DNA of 20,067 nucleotides from JAXHUK01 sp034189725 (GTDB taxonomy: Bacteria > Chloroflexota > Dehalococcoidia > SZUA-161). Positions 1 through 8,081 of the stretch are shown piece after piece. The notes below the pieces were generated by a model. That model did no database searches, had not been told where the DNA came from, and saw only the letters and a program-made list of their open reading frames with translations. Positions within the stretch are counted from its first letter, which is position 1, and each line of letters begins with the position of its first letter. The stretch lies in assembly GCA_034189725.1 (NCBI GenBank), contig JAXHUK010000121.1, forward strand, positions 1 to 20,067. The letters are read 5' to 3'. The position numbers and the translations under genes are program-made.

Positions 1-541
1 GCAAGCACTATCCTTAATCTCACGTTAATTACCAGAATGACAATGTACGCAGGGAAAGAAGAACCACTACCATCCTATTAGCACCAGGTACCAAAATCGG
101 GATTCATCACTTCCCCTTCAATTACAAGAGTGCTGTAACAAACGCTACTCTCCATAGATAATAGCCCCGATGCGTACGTAACCCAGACCATACTGGCAAA
201 ATGTGGAATAGTGATAGTTATGGAAAGTACCAAACTCCATCTGTAGGAAGCTAAAGTAAGACACCAACCATCCACCAAAGTTATCTGTCGGGTAGCCATT
301 GTGGTGATTGGTTCAGGTTTACCTCTAAAGTACAATCATAAGTACAGAATCGCAATTCCTATCCCTGTATGCCTACTCTCACAAAGCCGTAAGCAGGTAA
401 ACTGATGTATTATACCTCACGTTTCGTTGTGGAAGTTCTGTCGTCACGGGAAGGTAAGCAAAGTGCGAGGTGACCATCATTCTGGATGGCTAAACCGTGT
501 ACTTACTGAGAGAAATAAGGCCAGCGCGGGAGTAATACCGT
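1..541. other. Non-coding or unexplained leader upstream of the pilin operon
   Basis: I find no convincing gene here. A plus-strand frame is open from base 1 to a TAG at 79-81 (26 codons). It could be the tail of an upstream gene, but it is too short to judge. A minus-strand open frame (335-78) starts with TTG, has no ribosome site and shows no motif. Bases 440-500 contain short competing stems: GTCAC with GTGAC, CACGG with CCGTG, and CCATC with GATGG. They could fold as a leader RNA. A GGGAG ribosome site at 528-532 lies nine bases before the ATG at 542. The promoter of the pilin operon probably lies in this stretch, but I could not place a good -35/-10 pair. Confidence 0.4.
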
Positions 542-1063
542 ATGTTGAAATATCTTTCGTGGATATACCAGAAAGCACGCCTTCTAAAGGATAGAACAGG
601 CACTACACTTGTAGAAGTCGCCATAAGTGTATCAGTCCTTGGTATAATGGCATCGACCGTTCCTGGTGTAATGGTGTTGATAATGGATCGGCAATTTCAG
701 CACAATGAGGAGCAAATCGCAGAGAACCTCACCCGAAGCCAGTTCGAATTCATCAAAAGCCAGGATTATGTATGGGGCAACGACACTGAGTTATATGATT
801 ACGAAACGGGACACTGGAAACGGGTTACATACAACTTGGTAGAGCCCCCTTCGAACTACAGAATCCGGGTGCTTGCCGATCCTATTAATCCCGAAACAGG
901 TGAAGCATTAAATTCGGGTGAGGACATGGGAACACAGTTAATAACAGTCACAGTGTTCGGTTATCGCTATTTTACGGAAGAATCATCGAACTGGTTGCTC
1001 AGGACAACAGGATACAAATTAGCACAATCACCTGAGATCACCAGCTACGAGGTTGCTCATTGA
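542..1063 (+). CDS. Type IV pilin-like protein (minor pilin/pseudopilin, PilV/GspI-like)
   Basis: This 173-residue protein probably acts as a minor pilin or pseudopilin, processed by a prepilin peptidase and built into a type IV pilus or type II secretion pseudopilus. A 20-residue basic leader ends at G20. The mature sequence begins TTLVEVAISVSVLGIM, with the conserved glutamate at mature position 5 (E25) and a hydrophobic helix through about residue 47. The site has G|T where G|F is usual. The rest is polar, as in the globular pilin head, and I cannot place it in a specific subfamily. A GGGAG ribosome site precedes the ATG. The stop overlaps the TTG start of the next pilin gene, so the two are translationally coupled. 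Confidence 0.82.
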   Translation: MLKYLSWIYQKARLLKDRTGTTLVEVAISVSVLGIMASTVPGVMVLIMDRQFQHNEEQIAENLTRSQFEFIKSQDYVWGNDTELYDYETGHWKRVTYNLVEPPSNYRIRVLADPINPETGEALNSGEDMGTQLITVTVFGYRYFTEESSNWLLRTTGYKLAQSPEITSYEVAH

Positions 1064-1650
1064 GAATCAGAATGAACACTATCGTATGGAATAAAAAAAA
1101 GAGGCTGGAGCAGTCAGGGTTCACCCTGATCGAATTTTCTGTCTCACTGGCGATTACCGCTATAATCCTGGTTAGCAGTATGCTGATTTTTCATCATGTA
1201 GCCGTGGTGAGCGCTACAAATGCAGAAAGAACGATAGCCAGGCTCCAAATTCAATATGTGAGTTTGTGGATCAGTGAAGACGTAGTTCAAGCACAGGAAA
1301 TTGACCTGGGCAACTCTACTGGAACCGGCTTCCCGCTTACAGTAAGTTGGACGAACTCCGAAGGTAAAGACAATGTGATTACCTATTCGATAGAGGACAT
1401 GGCTGATAACAGTGGTCGCAAACAAATGATACGAATCCATGAACAAGAGGAACAGGGTAACTCAACATCGCTCGTGGCAGAATTTCTCGATGCCGAGTCG
1501 ACCAGATGCTATAGAAAAAGTGTATTCGATGAGCAAACCCAAGAAACTGTATTCATCGATGTGCTTGTCCTGGATGCAGCAGCAAGTGTCGGTCTGAGTG
1601 AATCAAGTGGCTCATATGAGGTGCACCCTAGAAACAGCATCACGTGGTAA
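1060..1650 (+). CDS. Type IV pilin-like protein (minor pilin/pseudopilin, PilW/GspJ-like)
   Basis: This is a 196-residue prepilin-like protein. It has a basic leader, a canonical cleavage site SG|FTLIEFSVSLA at G20/F21, the +5 glutamate (E25) and a hydrophobic helix to about residue 45. The remainder is an extracytoplasmic polar domain with no motif I recognise. Size and position after a PilV-like gene suggest a PilW/GspJ role, which is inference. The start is TTG, overlapping the preceding stop (TTGA at 1060-1063). An ATG at 1072 would give a leader four residues shorter with the same mature protein, so the start is uncertain but harmless. The next gene begins 40 bases downstream. Confidence 0.8.
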   Translation: MRIRMNTIVWNKKKRLEQSGFTLIEFSVSLAITAIILVSSMLIFHHVAVVSATNAERTIARLQIQYVSLWISEDVVQAQEIDLGNSTGTGFPLTVSWTNSEGKDNVITYSIEDMADNSGRKQMIRIHEQEEQGNSTSLVAEFLDAESTRCYRKSVFDEQTQETVFIDVLVLDAAASVGLSESSGSYEVHPRNSITW

Positions 1651-1690
1651 TTCTAGAGTAGTTGAGCTACGCTAGAGAAGGAGACAGCAG

Positions 1691-3691
1691 ATGAAGAAGA
1701 AACCGAATAAGTTGAGAGATGAAAAAGGGCAGATTCTGCTGATTGTGGCGATTGTGCTCGCGCTCTGTATGATGTCGATACCGGCACTATTAAATATGAC
1801 ATCAGCGTCACAACGTACCACTCAAATGCGCCAGGACGAGATGCAGCGATTCTATGCTGCTGATGTTGGAATAGAGGATGCCCTGTCCAAAATGAATGAT
1901 ATAACATTCACTGCACCATCATCGTACGATATATCCGACGTAAACGGGCGCACTGTGAGCGTCGAAATCAACAAACAGCAGGAAGGAACGTACGAGATTA
2001 CATCAACTGCCACCGGGAACAACGAACCTGAGACTATAGTTGTTACCACAGTTGCTATGTATGACCTCACTGTTAGCAGCACCACCGGAGGCAACGTTAC
2101 TCAGCCAGGAGAGAGCTCCTATCTCTACCCTGCTGGTACAGTTGTTACTCTCCTTGCTGTTTCGGATGCAGAGCATGATTTCATCGATTGGACAGGCGAT
2201 ATAGCGACAGTGTCCGATCCAAATAACGCCAGTACTACCATTACTATGAATGGTGACTACGCAATCCTGGCGAATTTCGCAACACCTCTTGGTGGTAGTG
2301 CAGACTATTGGCTCACTGTCAACAGTAGCTCAGGTGGCTCCGTAACAATGCCTGGTGAAGATACATTCCCGTATTCCGAGAACGCAATAGTAGACCTGCT
2401 AGCAGTACCCGACAGCAACTACAACTTCGATAATTGGACTGGCGATGTGGGAACAGTGGCCAATGTCAATGACGACTCTACTACCATCACCATGAATGGC
2501 AACTATACCATTACCGCTAATTTTAGCCCCGTTCAGTATACCCTGACCGTCACCAGCAGTACCAATGGCTCGGTAACAGACCCAGGTGAGGGCTCTTTCG
2601 ACTACAACGTAGGAACAGTTGTAGATTTATTAGCAGTAGCCGACTATGGCTACAGTTTCGTGAACTGGACTGGCGATGTGGGCACCGTAGCCAATCCGAA
2701 CGCCGACAGCACCACCATCACTATGAATGGTGACTACACCGTGCATGCAGCCTTCACCGGCAGCACCTGCTACCCATGTTTCGAATATGCTCTCGCCAGT
2801 ATAGGAGAAGATGAGGAACTATCCGTAGCAAAAACTACTCATGTTGATTTCTCTGCTGATGGAGACGTTTACGTGAGAGGCAACTTGATCCTTGATAGAC
2901 ATACCCATATCAAAGGAAATACATATGCAACCGGCAACATTGAGCTCGAGCCTACCAGCGAGATATCGGGCAACGCCCATGCTGAAGGCTACATCAATCT
3001 GGAGAAAAGCAGCATTATCGACGGCAATGCGTATGCCGAAGGCAACATTCAGGTTGGACGGGACGCTATTATAAGAGGAAGTGCTTATTCCAGTGCTAAT
3101 GTGGAGGTCCATTCATCTGGCCAGGTTCTTGGAGATATCGAGGAATTCTATCCAGACCTTCCCCCTTTACCGGAGTTAACCCCTCCAACATCAGAAGAGA
3201 CAGCAAACCTCGCAGCCCAGTACGAAAGTGAAGCCGAGCTTGGTGGGACATACTATGGCAACTATGTTGTTCCAAATAATGCTATACAGGATCTGGGCCC
3301 ACTGCATATCACGGGGAACCTTGTCATCAGCAATAATGCTGTAGTGACAATGACAGGCACGATCTATGTCGATGGCACCGTTGAAATAAGCAACAATGCC
3401 AGTATCATAGGCCCCGGGATTGTTTGTGCTGAGGGAACTATGTACATACAGAATAACAGCGCATCCGACGCACTTCCCCTCTTTATGTCGCTGAGCAATA
3501 TCGTGTGCAAGAACAACTGTGTCATCGATGCGGCGCTCTATGCGCCCAACGGTCAAATCGTGCTGGAGAATAACGCCAGCGTGTACGGCTCTGCCGTGGC
3601 TAACTCGATATCTACCAACAACAACTTCGATATCACACATGCCCCTGAGCTATTTGGTGACGATGAGCTACCACCATGCGGGTGTCCCTGA
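1691..3691 (+). CDS. PilX-like protein with three InlB-type repeats and a beta-helical (DUF7305/bactofilin-like) C-terminus
   Basis: This 666-residue protein is likely anchored or incorporated through its N-terminus and exposed on the surface. Residues 1-70 hold a basic leader, a hydrophobic segment beginning GQILLIVAIVLAL and the RFYAADVGIEDAL pattern typical of PilX N-termini. Residues 124-196, 206-278 and 283-355 are three repeats of exactly 73 residues, each with a PGE near the start, a WTGD core and a TTITMNG(D/N)Y end, as in divergent InlB B-repeats. Residues about 385-485 and 530-650 are runs of short G-N/D-alternating turns predicting a right-handed beta-helix, seen in DUF7305 and bactofilin-type proteins. 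A proline-rich linker (about 488-500) separates the two runs. The protein ends CGCP. A strong AAGGAG site precedes the ATG. Adhesin or pilus-tip function is inference. Confidence 0.78.
   Translation: MKKKPNKLRDEKGQILLIVAIVLALCMMSIPALLNMTSASQRTTQMRQDEMQRFYAADVGIEDALSKMNDITFTAPSSYDISDVNGRTVSVEINKQQEGTYEITSTATGNNEPETIVVTTVAMYDLTVSSTTGGNVTQPGESSYLYPAGTVVTLLAVSDAEHDFIDWTGDIATVSDPNNASTTITMNGDYAILANFATPLGGSADYWLTVNSSSGGSVTMPGEDTFPYSENAIVDLLAVPDSNYNFDNWTGDVGTVANVNDDSTTITMNGNYTITANFSPVQYTLTVTSSTNGSVTDPGEGSFDYNVGTVVDLLAVADYGYSFVNWTGDVGTVANPNADSTTITMNGDYTVHAAFTGSTCYPCFEYALASIGEDEELSVAKTTHVDFSADGDVYVRGNLILDRHTHIKGNTYATGNIELEPTSEISGNAHAEGYINLEKSSIIDGNAYAEGNIQVGRDAIIRGSAYSSANVEVHSSGQVLGDIEEFYPDLPPLPELTPPTSEETANLAAQYESEAELGGTYYGNYVVPNNAIQDLGPLHITGNLVISNNAVVTMTGTIYVDGTVEISNNASIIGPGIVCAEGTMYIQNNSASDALPLFMSLSNIVCKNNCVIDAALYAPNGQIVLENNASVYGSAVANSISTNNNFDITHAPELFGDDELPPCGCP
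2060..2755 (+). repeat. Three in-frame InlB-type repeats within the PilX-like gene
   Basis: The units lie at 2060-2278, 2306-2524 and 2537-2755, each 219 bases encoding 73 residues. The links between them are 27 and 12 bases. Shared landmarks are LTV at the start, PGE, a valine/leucine-rich strand (VVxLLAV), F-x-x-WTGD, and TTITMNG before the closing aromatic strand. Units two and three are more alike (WTGDVGTVAN in both) than either is to unit one. This suggests a recent duplication of that pair or gene conversion between them. Confidence 0.8.
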
Positions 3692-3736
3692 AGAGACAAA
3701 GCCTATCCAGCAAGACAACCGTACACAAGATCATAT

Positions 3737-3772
3737 AAGGGTAGGCTGCCCGATATCGGGCAGCCTACCCTT
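3737..3772. terminator. Perfect 36-bp palindrome, possible bidirectional terminator
   Basis: The 18-base arm AAGGGTAGGCTGCCCGAT is followed directly by its exact reverse complement, so a transcript of either strand can fold into a stem of 15-16 pairs with a small GATATC-derived loop. It sits 45 bases after the stop of the PilX-like gene and before the 3' end of the convergent MenA-like gene, as expected for a shared terminator. No run of T follows on either strand, so intrinsic termination is not certain. A protein-binding site or mobile palindrome is the alternative. Confidence 0.6.
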
Positions 3773-3800
3773 AACTTCCTACATCACGACTTCCGCTCTT

Positions 3801-3847
3801 CGTTTAGAGGTCGGCTACCTGTGATATACCGCGTAAACGCCACAGGT
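3801..3847. repeat. Overlapping imperfect inverted repeats downstream of the palindrome
   Basis: ACCTGTG (3817-3823) pairs with CACAGGT (3841-3847) around a small inner GCGT/ACGC hairpin. CGTTTA (3801-3806) can alternatively pair with TAAACG (3834-3839). The two pairings are mutually exclusive. They lie in the 250-base gap between convergent genes, where I see no credible gene. They may be a second terminator structure or chance. Confidence 0.3.
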
Positions 3848-3944
3848 TGAGCAAATGTGGAGTACTCAGTATTTCAATAATGAGAAGAATGAATGGCACA
3901 AAAACGCATGGCTACATTAGCACCATCGTCGCGGATGAAACCCT

Positions 3945-4868
3945 TTAAAAAAACCTGCCAAGGAGGAACCCTACGGAAGTCAGGAGCCCGGTTGCCATGT
4001 AGATCATGGGAGTCATCCCATTAGCTGGAGCCAGTGCCTTGGAATCATCGTAGTTATTTATCGCAATCCTTGCCGCCTTTATTGCAAGAGGCAGCGCCAG
4101 AAGTCCCAGCAGAACATACAGCGGAATTCCCTGATGGATAACCATAAGCGCTGTACAGACAAAGGCAGCAACCAATAGTATAAAATATCCCTTCGCCGCC
4201 CACTCTTTTCCGATAAGCACTACTACATGGTTCTTGCCGACCGCTTTGTCAGCAGCATAATCAGGTATCTCATTTACCCATAGCACCGCCGCAATAATAA
4301 TCCCAAGGGGAATAGATGCGATGATCGGCACCCATGAAAATACCTGAGTTTGAATCCAGTAGGCCCCCAGGGTCACCAGGACGCCACAATTCAGCCCCAC
4401 AACTACCTCTGCCGGCCATCGATACCCCAGCTTAAGTGGCGGAGCAGTATAGAAAAAGCCACTGAAGAAACCGATAACCCCCAATATGAGAATCACGGGA
4501 CCGCTCGCCCACGTAGCCCAGACAAAATAGATTCCAATAGCTGCCGCTATGGCAAAACATGCTATTCCCGCCACTAAAACTCGTGGCGGGGCGATAAGCC
4601 CTTCCTGAATCATACGGCTACCACCGGTGAACGGAGCGACATATTCGACGTTGATGTCATCAGTGGGACGGTCAAAGTAGTCATTCACCAGGTTCGTGCC
4701 TCCATTTATTAACATCGCGCCCAAAACCACTAGAACAAAATGGCCCCAGTGAAAAGCTCCCCCTATTGTCGACCACGCGATTGCGCTTCCCAGGATAGCA
4801 GGGATAATTACTGCAACAAAAAACGGTGCCCTCATAGTGGCAATCCAGAACTTAATCCAACTGCCCAT
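3945..4868 (-). CDS. menA: UbiA-family prenyltransferase, MenA-like
   Basis: This is a membrane prenyltransferase of 307 residues, most like 1,4-dihydroxy-2-naphthoate polyprenyltransferase, which attaches the isoprenoid tail in menaquinone synthesis. The first Asp-rich motif is NDYFDRPTDD (N62, D63, D66, D70) and the second is NEIPDYAADKAVGKN (N199, D203, D207). YTAPPLKLGYR and the following VGLNCG are typical of MenA. About eight to nine hydrophobic segments are visible. I chose the ATG at 4868, which has AAAGGG eight bases upstream, over a GTG at 4886 that would place the ribosome site inside the gene. No other men gene is in the window, so the substrate is inferred from motifs. It follows secG with a gap of about 190 bases. 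Confidence 0.78.
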   Translation of the reverse strand: MGSWIKFWIATMRAPFFVAVIIPAILGSAIAWSTIGGAFHWGHFVLVVLGAMLINGGTNLVNDYFDRPTDDINVEYVAPFTGGSRMIQEGLIAPPRVLVAGIACFAIAAAIGIYFVWATWASGPVILILGVIGFFSGFFYTAPPLKLGYRWPAEVVVGLNCGVLVTLGAYWIQTQVFSWVPIIASIPLGIIIAAVLWVNEIPDYAADKAVGKNHVVVLIGKEWAAKGYFILLVAAFVCTALMVIHQGIPLYVLLGLLALPLAIKAARIAINNYDDSKALAPANGMTPMIYMATGLLTSVGFLLGRFF

Positions 4869-5057
4869 GTCTACACCCTTTCTCACAAGTATTCTAAATC
4901 CGTAATTCTATGAATAGGTCTCGATGACTTTGAACATTCACCAACCACCATCCCAATCCACAAAGCAAGTGCCTGCAAATTCAAACCGAATCAAACTCTG
5001 GACAGGCAACAGGAAGTTCATTAAGTACCTAGTGCGAGCACTGTTACCTCTCAAGGT

Positions 5058-5282
5058 CTATGTAAACCTGACACTGAGTATCGATAGCATGATGAATACA
5101 ATAATGAGAACAACGGTGAACCGAAACAGTGTTTTCTCAACGCCACGCCTGGTTTTGAACGTGGATTCGCCGCCACCTCCAAAGATGCCACCAAGCCCTC
5201 CTCCACTCGCCTGTGCCAGGATGATACCAATGACCATCACAGCAATAATGATCTGTGCCACGTGTAGCAATGTCTCACTCAT
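5058..5282 (-). CDS. secG: Preprotein translocase subunit SecG
   Basis: SecG is the small accessory subunit of the SecYEG channel that helps SecA-driven export. The 74-residue protein has the usual two transmembrane helices (about residues 4-24 and 51-70) and the glycine-rich ASGGGLGGIFGGGGEST loop followed by a TRRG turn that is diagnostic of the family. The open frame runs further upstream, but MSETLL at 5282 is the expected start, and the upstream part lies within the 3' end of gatB. The two genes overlap by eight bases, indicating coupled translation. AGGGTGG in the end of gatB can serve as ribosome site. Confidence 0.92.
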   Translation of the reverse strand: MSETLLHVAQIIIAVMVIGIILAQASGGGLGGIFGGGGESTFKTRRGVEKTLFRFTVVLIIVFIMLSILSVRFT

Positions 5283-6765
5283 TGTATTGTACCACCCTCT
5301 GGCCCTCTCCAAGTTTATTCTTGAGCAACTCATTCACTATCTGGGGATTAGCCTGCCCCTTGGTTGCCCTCATCACCTGTCCTACCAGAAACGTCAGGGC
5401 TTTCTCCGTCCCCTGTTCAAAATCAGCTACCGCTTGCGGATTCTCTGCCACCACTCGCTCCACAATCTCCTCCAGCTTGGACGTATCGCTGACCTGCGCC
5501 AAACCCTTTTCCTTTACGATTTCAGATGCCAGCTTCCCACCGTGAAACATCTCCTCGAAGACGGTTTTCGCCATCTTGATACTGAGCGTCCCCTTCTCCA
5601 TCAGGTCAAACATCTCCACCAGATGCCTCGGTTGTATCTTCGCATCGCTTATCTCAATGTCTTCAGCATTGAGCAGTCTGGTGAACTCTCCCAACATCCA
5701 ATTAGCAACCGCTTTCGCATTCTTACGTACATCGGTACTCACCGGAAGTAGTTCGAGACAATTTTCAAAGAAATCAGCCTGTGCCCTGGAACTGGTTAGC
5801 AGATTGGCATCGTAGCGAGATAGCCCATATTGAGTCATAAATCTATCAAACCGTGCATCGGGTAGTTCCGGAAGACGTGACCGTATCCCTTCAACCAGTT
5901 CCCGACTCACAACCAGTGGCGGTAGATCAGGTTCAGGGAAATAGCGATAGTCATGAGCATACTCCTTGCTCCTCTGGGATACAGTAATCCCCTCGTCCTC
6001 GACCCAACCCCTGGTTTCCTGCACTACTTGTCCGCCCTCCCCAAGCACCTCGCGCTGTCGCTCCACCTCATACTCAAGTGCCCGGTAGACAGCCTTAAAG
6101 CTGTTCATGTTTTTGACTTCGACCTTAGCAAGGTACTCACTGCTGCCCTCGGGCCGGATACTTATGTTAGCATCGCAGCGAAAGCTCCCCTCCTCCATAT
6201 TCCCCGTTGACACTCCGAGGTATTGAAGAATGCTATGCAGCTTCATCAAGTACTGCCTCGCCTCCTCTGGCGAACGCATATCAGGTTCACTTACGATCTC
6301 CATCAGGGGCACTCCGGCGCGGTTGACATCGACCAGACTATAGGTCTCTCCGGTAGGATCGATGCGGTGCCAGAGCTTGGCCACATCCTCCTCCTGATGC
6401 ACCCTGGTAATGCCGATACGCCTTGTTTCACCACCTGCCTCGATAATGAGCCACCCATCATGGGAGAGTGGATTATCGTACTGAGATATCTGATAGCCTT
6501 TCATCAAATCAGGGTAGGGATAGTTCTTGCGGTCGAACCTGGTATGCTCCGATATCTCGCAGTTGAGCGCCAAGGCAGTCATAATTGCATACTCAATCGC
6601 CAGGCGATTGATAGTAGGTAGCACCCCGGGCATACCAAGGCAAACAGGACAGACATGAGAATTGGGAGGAGCGCTTGCATAATCAGCACTACAACCACAG
6701 AACATCTTGCTCTTGGTCAAAAGCTGAGAATGCACCTCCAGCCCAATAATAGTCTCATATTCCAT
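5275..6765 (-). CDS. gatB: Aspartyl/glutamyl-tRNA(Asn/Gln) amidotransferase subunit B
   Basis: GatB is the kinase/tRNA-binding subunit of GatCAB, which converts Glu-tRNA(Gln) or Asp-tRNA(Asn) to the amide form. The 496-residue length fits the family. Signature stretches are GLEVHSQLLTKSKMFCGC near the N-terminus, VCPVCLGMPGVLP (about 38-50), FDRKNYPYPDLMKGYQISQ (about 78-96) and DVNRAGVPLMEIVSEPDMRS in the central cradle. The last ~150 residues form the YqeY-like tail domain, ending with the usual GQANPQIVNELLKNKL. gatA and gatC are not adjacent in the window. An upstream promoter candidate at 6795-6823 would drive gatB-secG-menA. Confidence 0.97.
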   Translation of the reverse strand: MEYETIIGLEVHSQLLTKSKMFCGCSADYASAPPNSHVCPVCLGMPGVLPTINRLAIEYAIMTALALNCEISEHTRFDRKNYPYPDLMKGYQISQYDNPLSHDGWLIIEAGGETRRIGITRVHQEEDVAKLWHRIDPTGETYSLVDVNRAGVPLMEIVSEPDMRSPEEARQYLMKLHSILQYLGVSTGNMEEGSFRCDANISIRPEGSSEYLAKVEVKNMNSFKAVYRALEYEVERQREVLGEGGQVVQETRGWVEDEGITVSQRSKEYAHDYRYFPEPDLPPLVVSRELVEGIRSRLPELPDARFDRFMTQYGLSRYDANLLTSSRAQADFFENCLELLPVSTDVRKNAKAVANWMLGEFTRLLNAEDIEISDAKIQPRHLVEMFDLMEKGTLSIKMAKTVFEEMFHGGKLASEIVKEKGLAQVSDTSKLEEIVERVVAENPQAVADFEQGTEKALTFLVGQVMRATKGQANPQIVNELLKNKLGEGQRVVQYNE

Positions 6766-6794
6766 TTGCTACTACCTACCAGCGTAACATAGCT

Positions 6795-6823
6795 AGTATA
6801 TCAGCGTTTATAGCTATAAGCAA
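6795..6823 (-). promoter_or_regulatory. Predicted sigma-70-type promoter for gatB-secG-menA
   Basis: Read on the minus strand, TTGCTT (6823-6818), a 17-base spacer and TATACT (6800-6795) place a start site about 20-25 bases before gatB. The -35 is weak and the -10 is good. The spacer contains a perfect 12-base palindrome, TTATAGCTATAA (6808-6819), which could be a binding site. Confidence 0.45.
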
Positions 6824-6850
6824 GGGTAATGACGTAACGGAAGCCATCAC

Positions 6851-6879
6851 TTGACAAGACCACGATGGCTCGCTATTGT
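6851..6879 (+). promoter_or_regulatory. Predicted sigma-70-type promoter for the Vps62-like gene
   Basis: A consensus TTGACA (6851-6856), a 17-base spacer and TATTGT (6874-6879) are followed about 70 bases later by the ATG at 6951. This is divergent from the gatB promoter. Together with its ribosome site, it indicates the Vps62-like gene is independently expressed. Confidence 0.55.
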
Positions 6880-6950
6880 TACAATGCCATTTCGGGTAGG
6901 ATTGCCCTGCCAAACGCCTTCTAAGTACCTATCATGCGAGGAGGTTCGGA

Positions 6951-8081
6951 ATGCCACTACAGTCACCTAACCAGGACCTCGAAAACGAAAGACTGGCCAT
7001 CAAGTATCGGCCGCTTCTGGTGCTTTACCCTGAAATCGGAGATGGCAGCCAGCGCCGGGAGCACCATCACCCGGACTACGGATTCAATCAACCGCCGCTG
7101 GATCAGGACTACCACCCCAGAGACATTCGCTTTGTTCTCGATCACGCTCGTCTCCCCGGTAAAAAAGAAAGACCGTCGCGGGATCATCTGCTGGACATGA
7201 TGAGCGAGAACCGCGTCTCGCACATCGACATCATCGACAGCGGAGGCCCCAAGGAGATCGACAAGTTCTGGCTCGTCTACGCAGGAATTCACAACAAGGA
7301 CGGTAATCCTGAATACCAAAAGAGTGCCTATGTTCGGATAGTCAGAGGTTCCGAGCGATTCGAAGACTACCTGTCAATTCAGTACTGGTTCGCCTATTTC
7401 TTCGACGATTGGGCAAACGTCCATGAGATGGACTGGGAGATGGCCTCAGTCATACTAAAGAAAACAGATTCGGCTGAGGAGCCGATAGCCTGCGTTTTTA
7501 ATGCTCACATCGGGGGATTTCGCAAGCCCTGGAAGGATGTGCACAAAGCCGACGATGCTGGAAAAAAGAATCCTGATGGCTCACACCCGATAGCTTATGT
7601 AGCAAATGGCTCACACGCAACGTACTTCTCAGACTATCCACCGGCATTCAGTGTAGCTGCTCCCTACCTCGGGCCTACATTACAACAGGTGATTCGCATA
7701 ACCAACATAAGTAAAGCCCATATGGACTATGTTCCTTCGTTCGAAAACGGTGTAACATGCTTCCCTGAGGTAAAAATGATTCCCCGACCAGACGAATCTG
7801 GCCGCTGGGACGGAGACTGGAGATGGTTGAACTTTCGGGGTAAGTGGGGCTCACCGAAACAGTTATCCTTAATGGAGACTATCATCGCTCGAATCCCCGG
7901 ACTCCGTAAAATCCACCCTCTTTTCCAAAGACCATTGCGAGAGGCAGGGCCAACGGGACCAAATGCCAAGGGCTTATGCTGGGAAAACACATTTGCCTGG
8001 ATTAATCTGGAATGCTTCGATGCTCCGACAACATGTTGCTGGATCGGACAACTGGGTGGTGCCGATATCAACGAACTCTGA
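6951..8081 (+). CDS. Vps62-like (DUF946-type) protein
   Basis: This 376-residue protein lacks a signal peptide or membrane segment. Landmarks match the Vps62/DUF946 family as I know it: KYRPLLVLYPEIGDG near the N-terminus (18-32), IQYWFAYFFDDW (143-154), HEMDWEMASVIL (158-169), a histidine in NAHIGG (184-189), HPIAYVANGSHATYF (212-226) and FRGKWG (295-300). The HxxDWE core resembles the GHRHDWE motif of NLP/necrosis-inducing proteins, so a metal-bound jelly-roll fold is plausible. No biochemical role is established for bacterial members. A perfect GAGGAGG ribosome site lies six bases before the ATG and a strong promoter lies upstream, so it is likely well expressed. It is followed by a zinc-ribbon protein on the same strand. 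Confidence 0.72.
   Translation: MPLQSPNQDLENERLAIKYRPLLVLYPEIGDGSQRREHHHPDYGFNQPPLDQDYHPRDIRFVLDHARLPGKKERPSRDHLLDMMSENRVSHIDIIDSGGPKEIDKFWLVYAGIHNKDGNPEYQKSAYVRIVRGSERFEDYLSIQYWFAYFFDDWANVHEMDWEMASVILKKTDSAEEPIACVFNAHIGGFRKPWKDVHKADDAGKKNPDGSHPIAYVANGSHATYFSDYPPAFSVAAPYLGPTLQQVIRITNISKAHMDYVPSFENGVTCFPEVKMIPRPDESGRWDGDWRWLNFRGKWGSPKQLSLMETIIARIPGLRKIHPLFQRPLREAGPTGPNAKGLCWENTFAWINLECFDAPTTCCWIGQLGGADINEL

Noticed and set aside
1..81. Plus-strand frame open from the window edge to TAG at 79-81
   Set aside because: Twenty-six codons without a stop are expected by chance fairly often, and the sequence matches no family I know.
78..335. Minus-strand open frame of 85 codons upstream of the pilin genes
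   Set aside because: It starts with TTG, has no ribosome site and shows no domain or low-complexity pattern typical of a real small protein.
430..505. Possible cyclic-di-GMP riboswitch
   Set aside because: GCAAAG and CTAAACC are present, but the paired GGCAAACC half-core and the tetraloop-receptor arrangement are absent, so I do not annotate it as one.
3191..3640. Minus-strand open frame of 149 codons
   Set aside because: It is antisense to the repetitive beta-helix region of the PilX-like gene, where regular codon patterns create long shadow frames.
3880..3948. Tiny plus-strand open frame of about 22 codons
   Set aside because: It is too short, has no ribosome site, and runs into the end of the convergent MenA-like gene.
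4924..5751. Long plus-strand open frame (275 codons)
   Set aside because: It lies antisense across secG and the 3' half of gatB, both certain genes, and its translation has no recognisable features.
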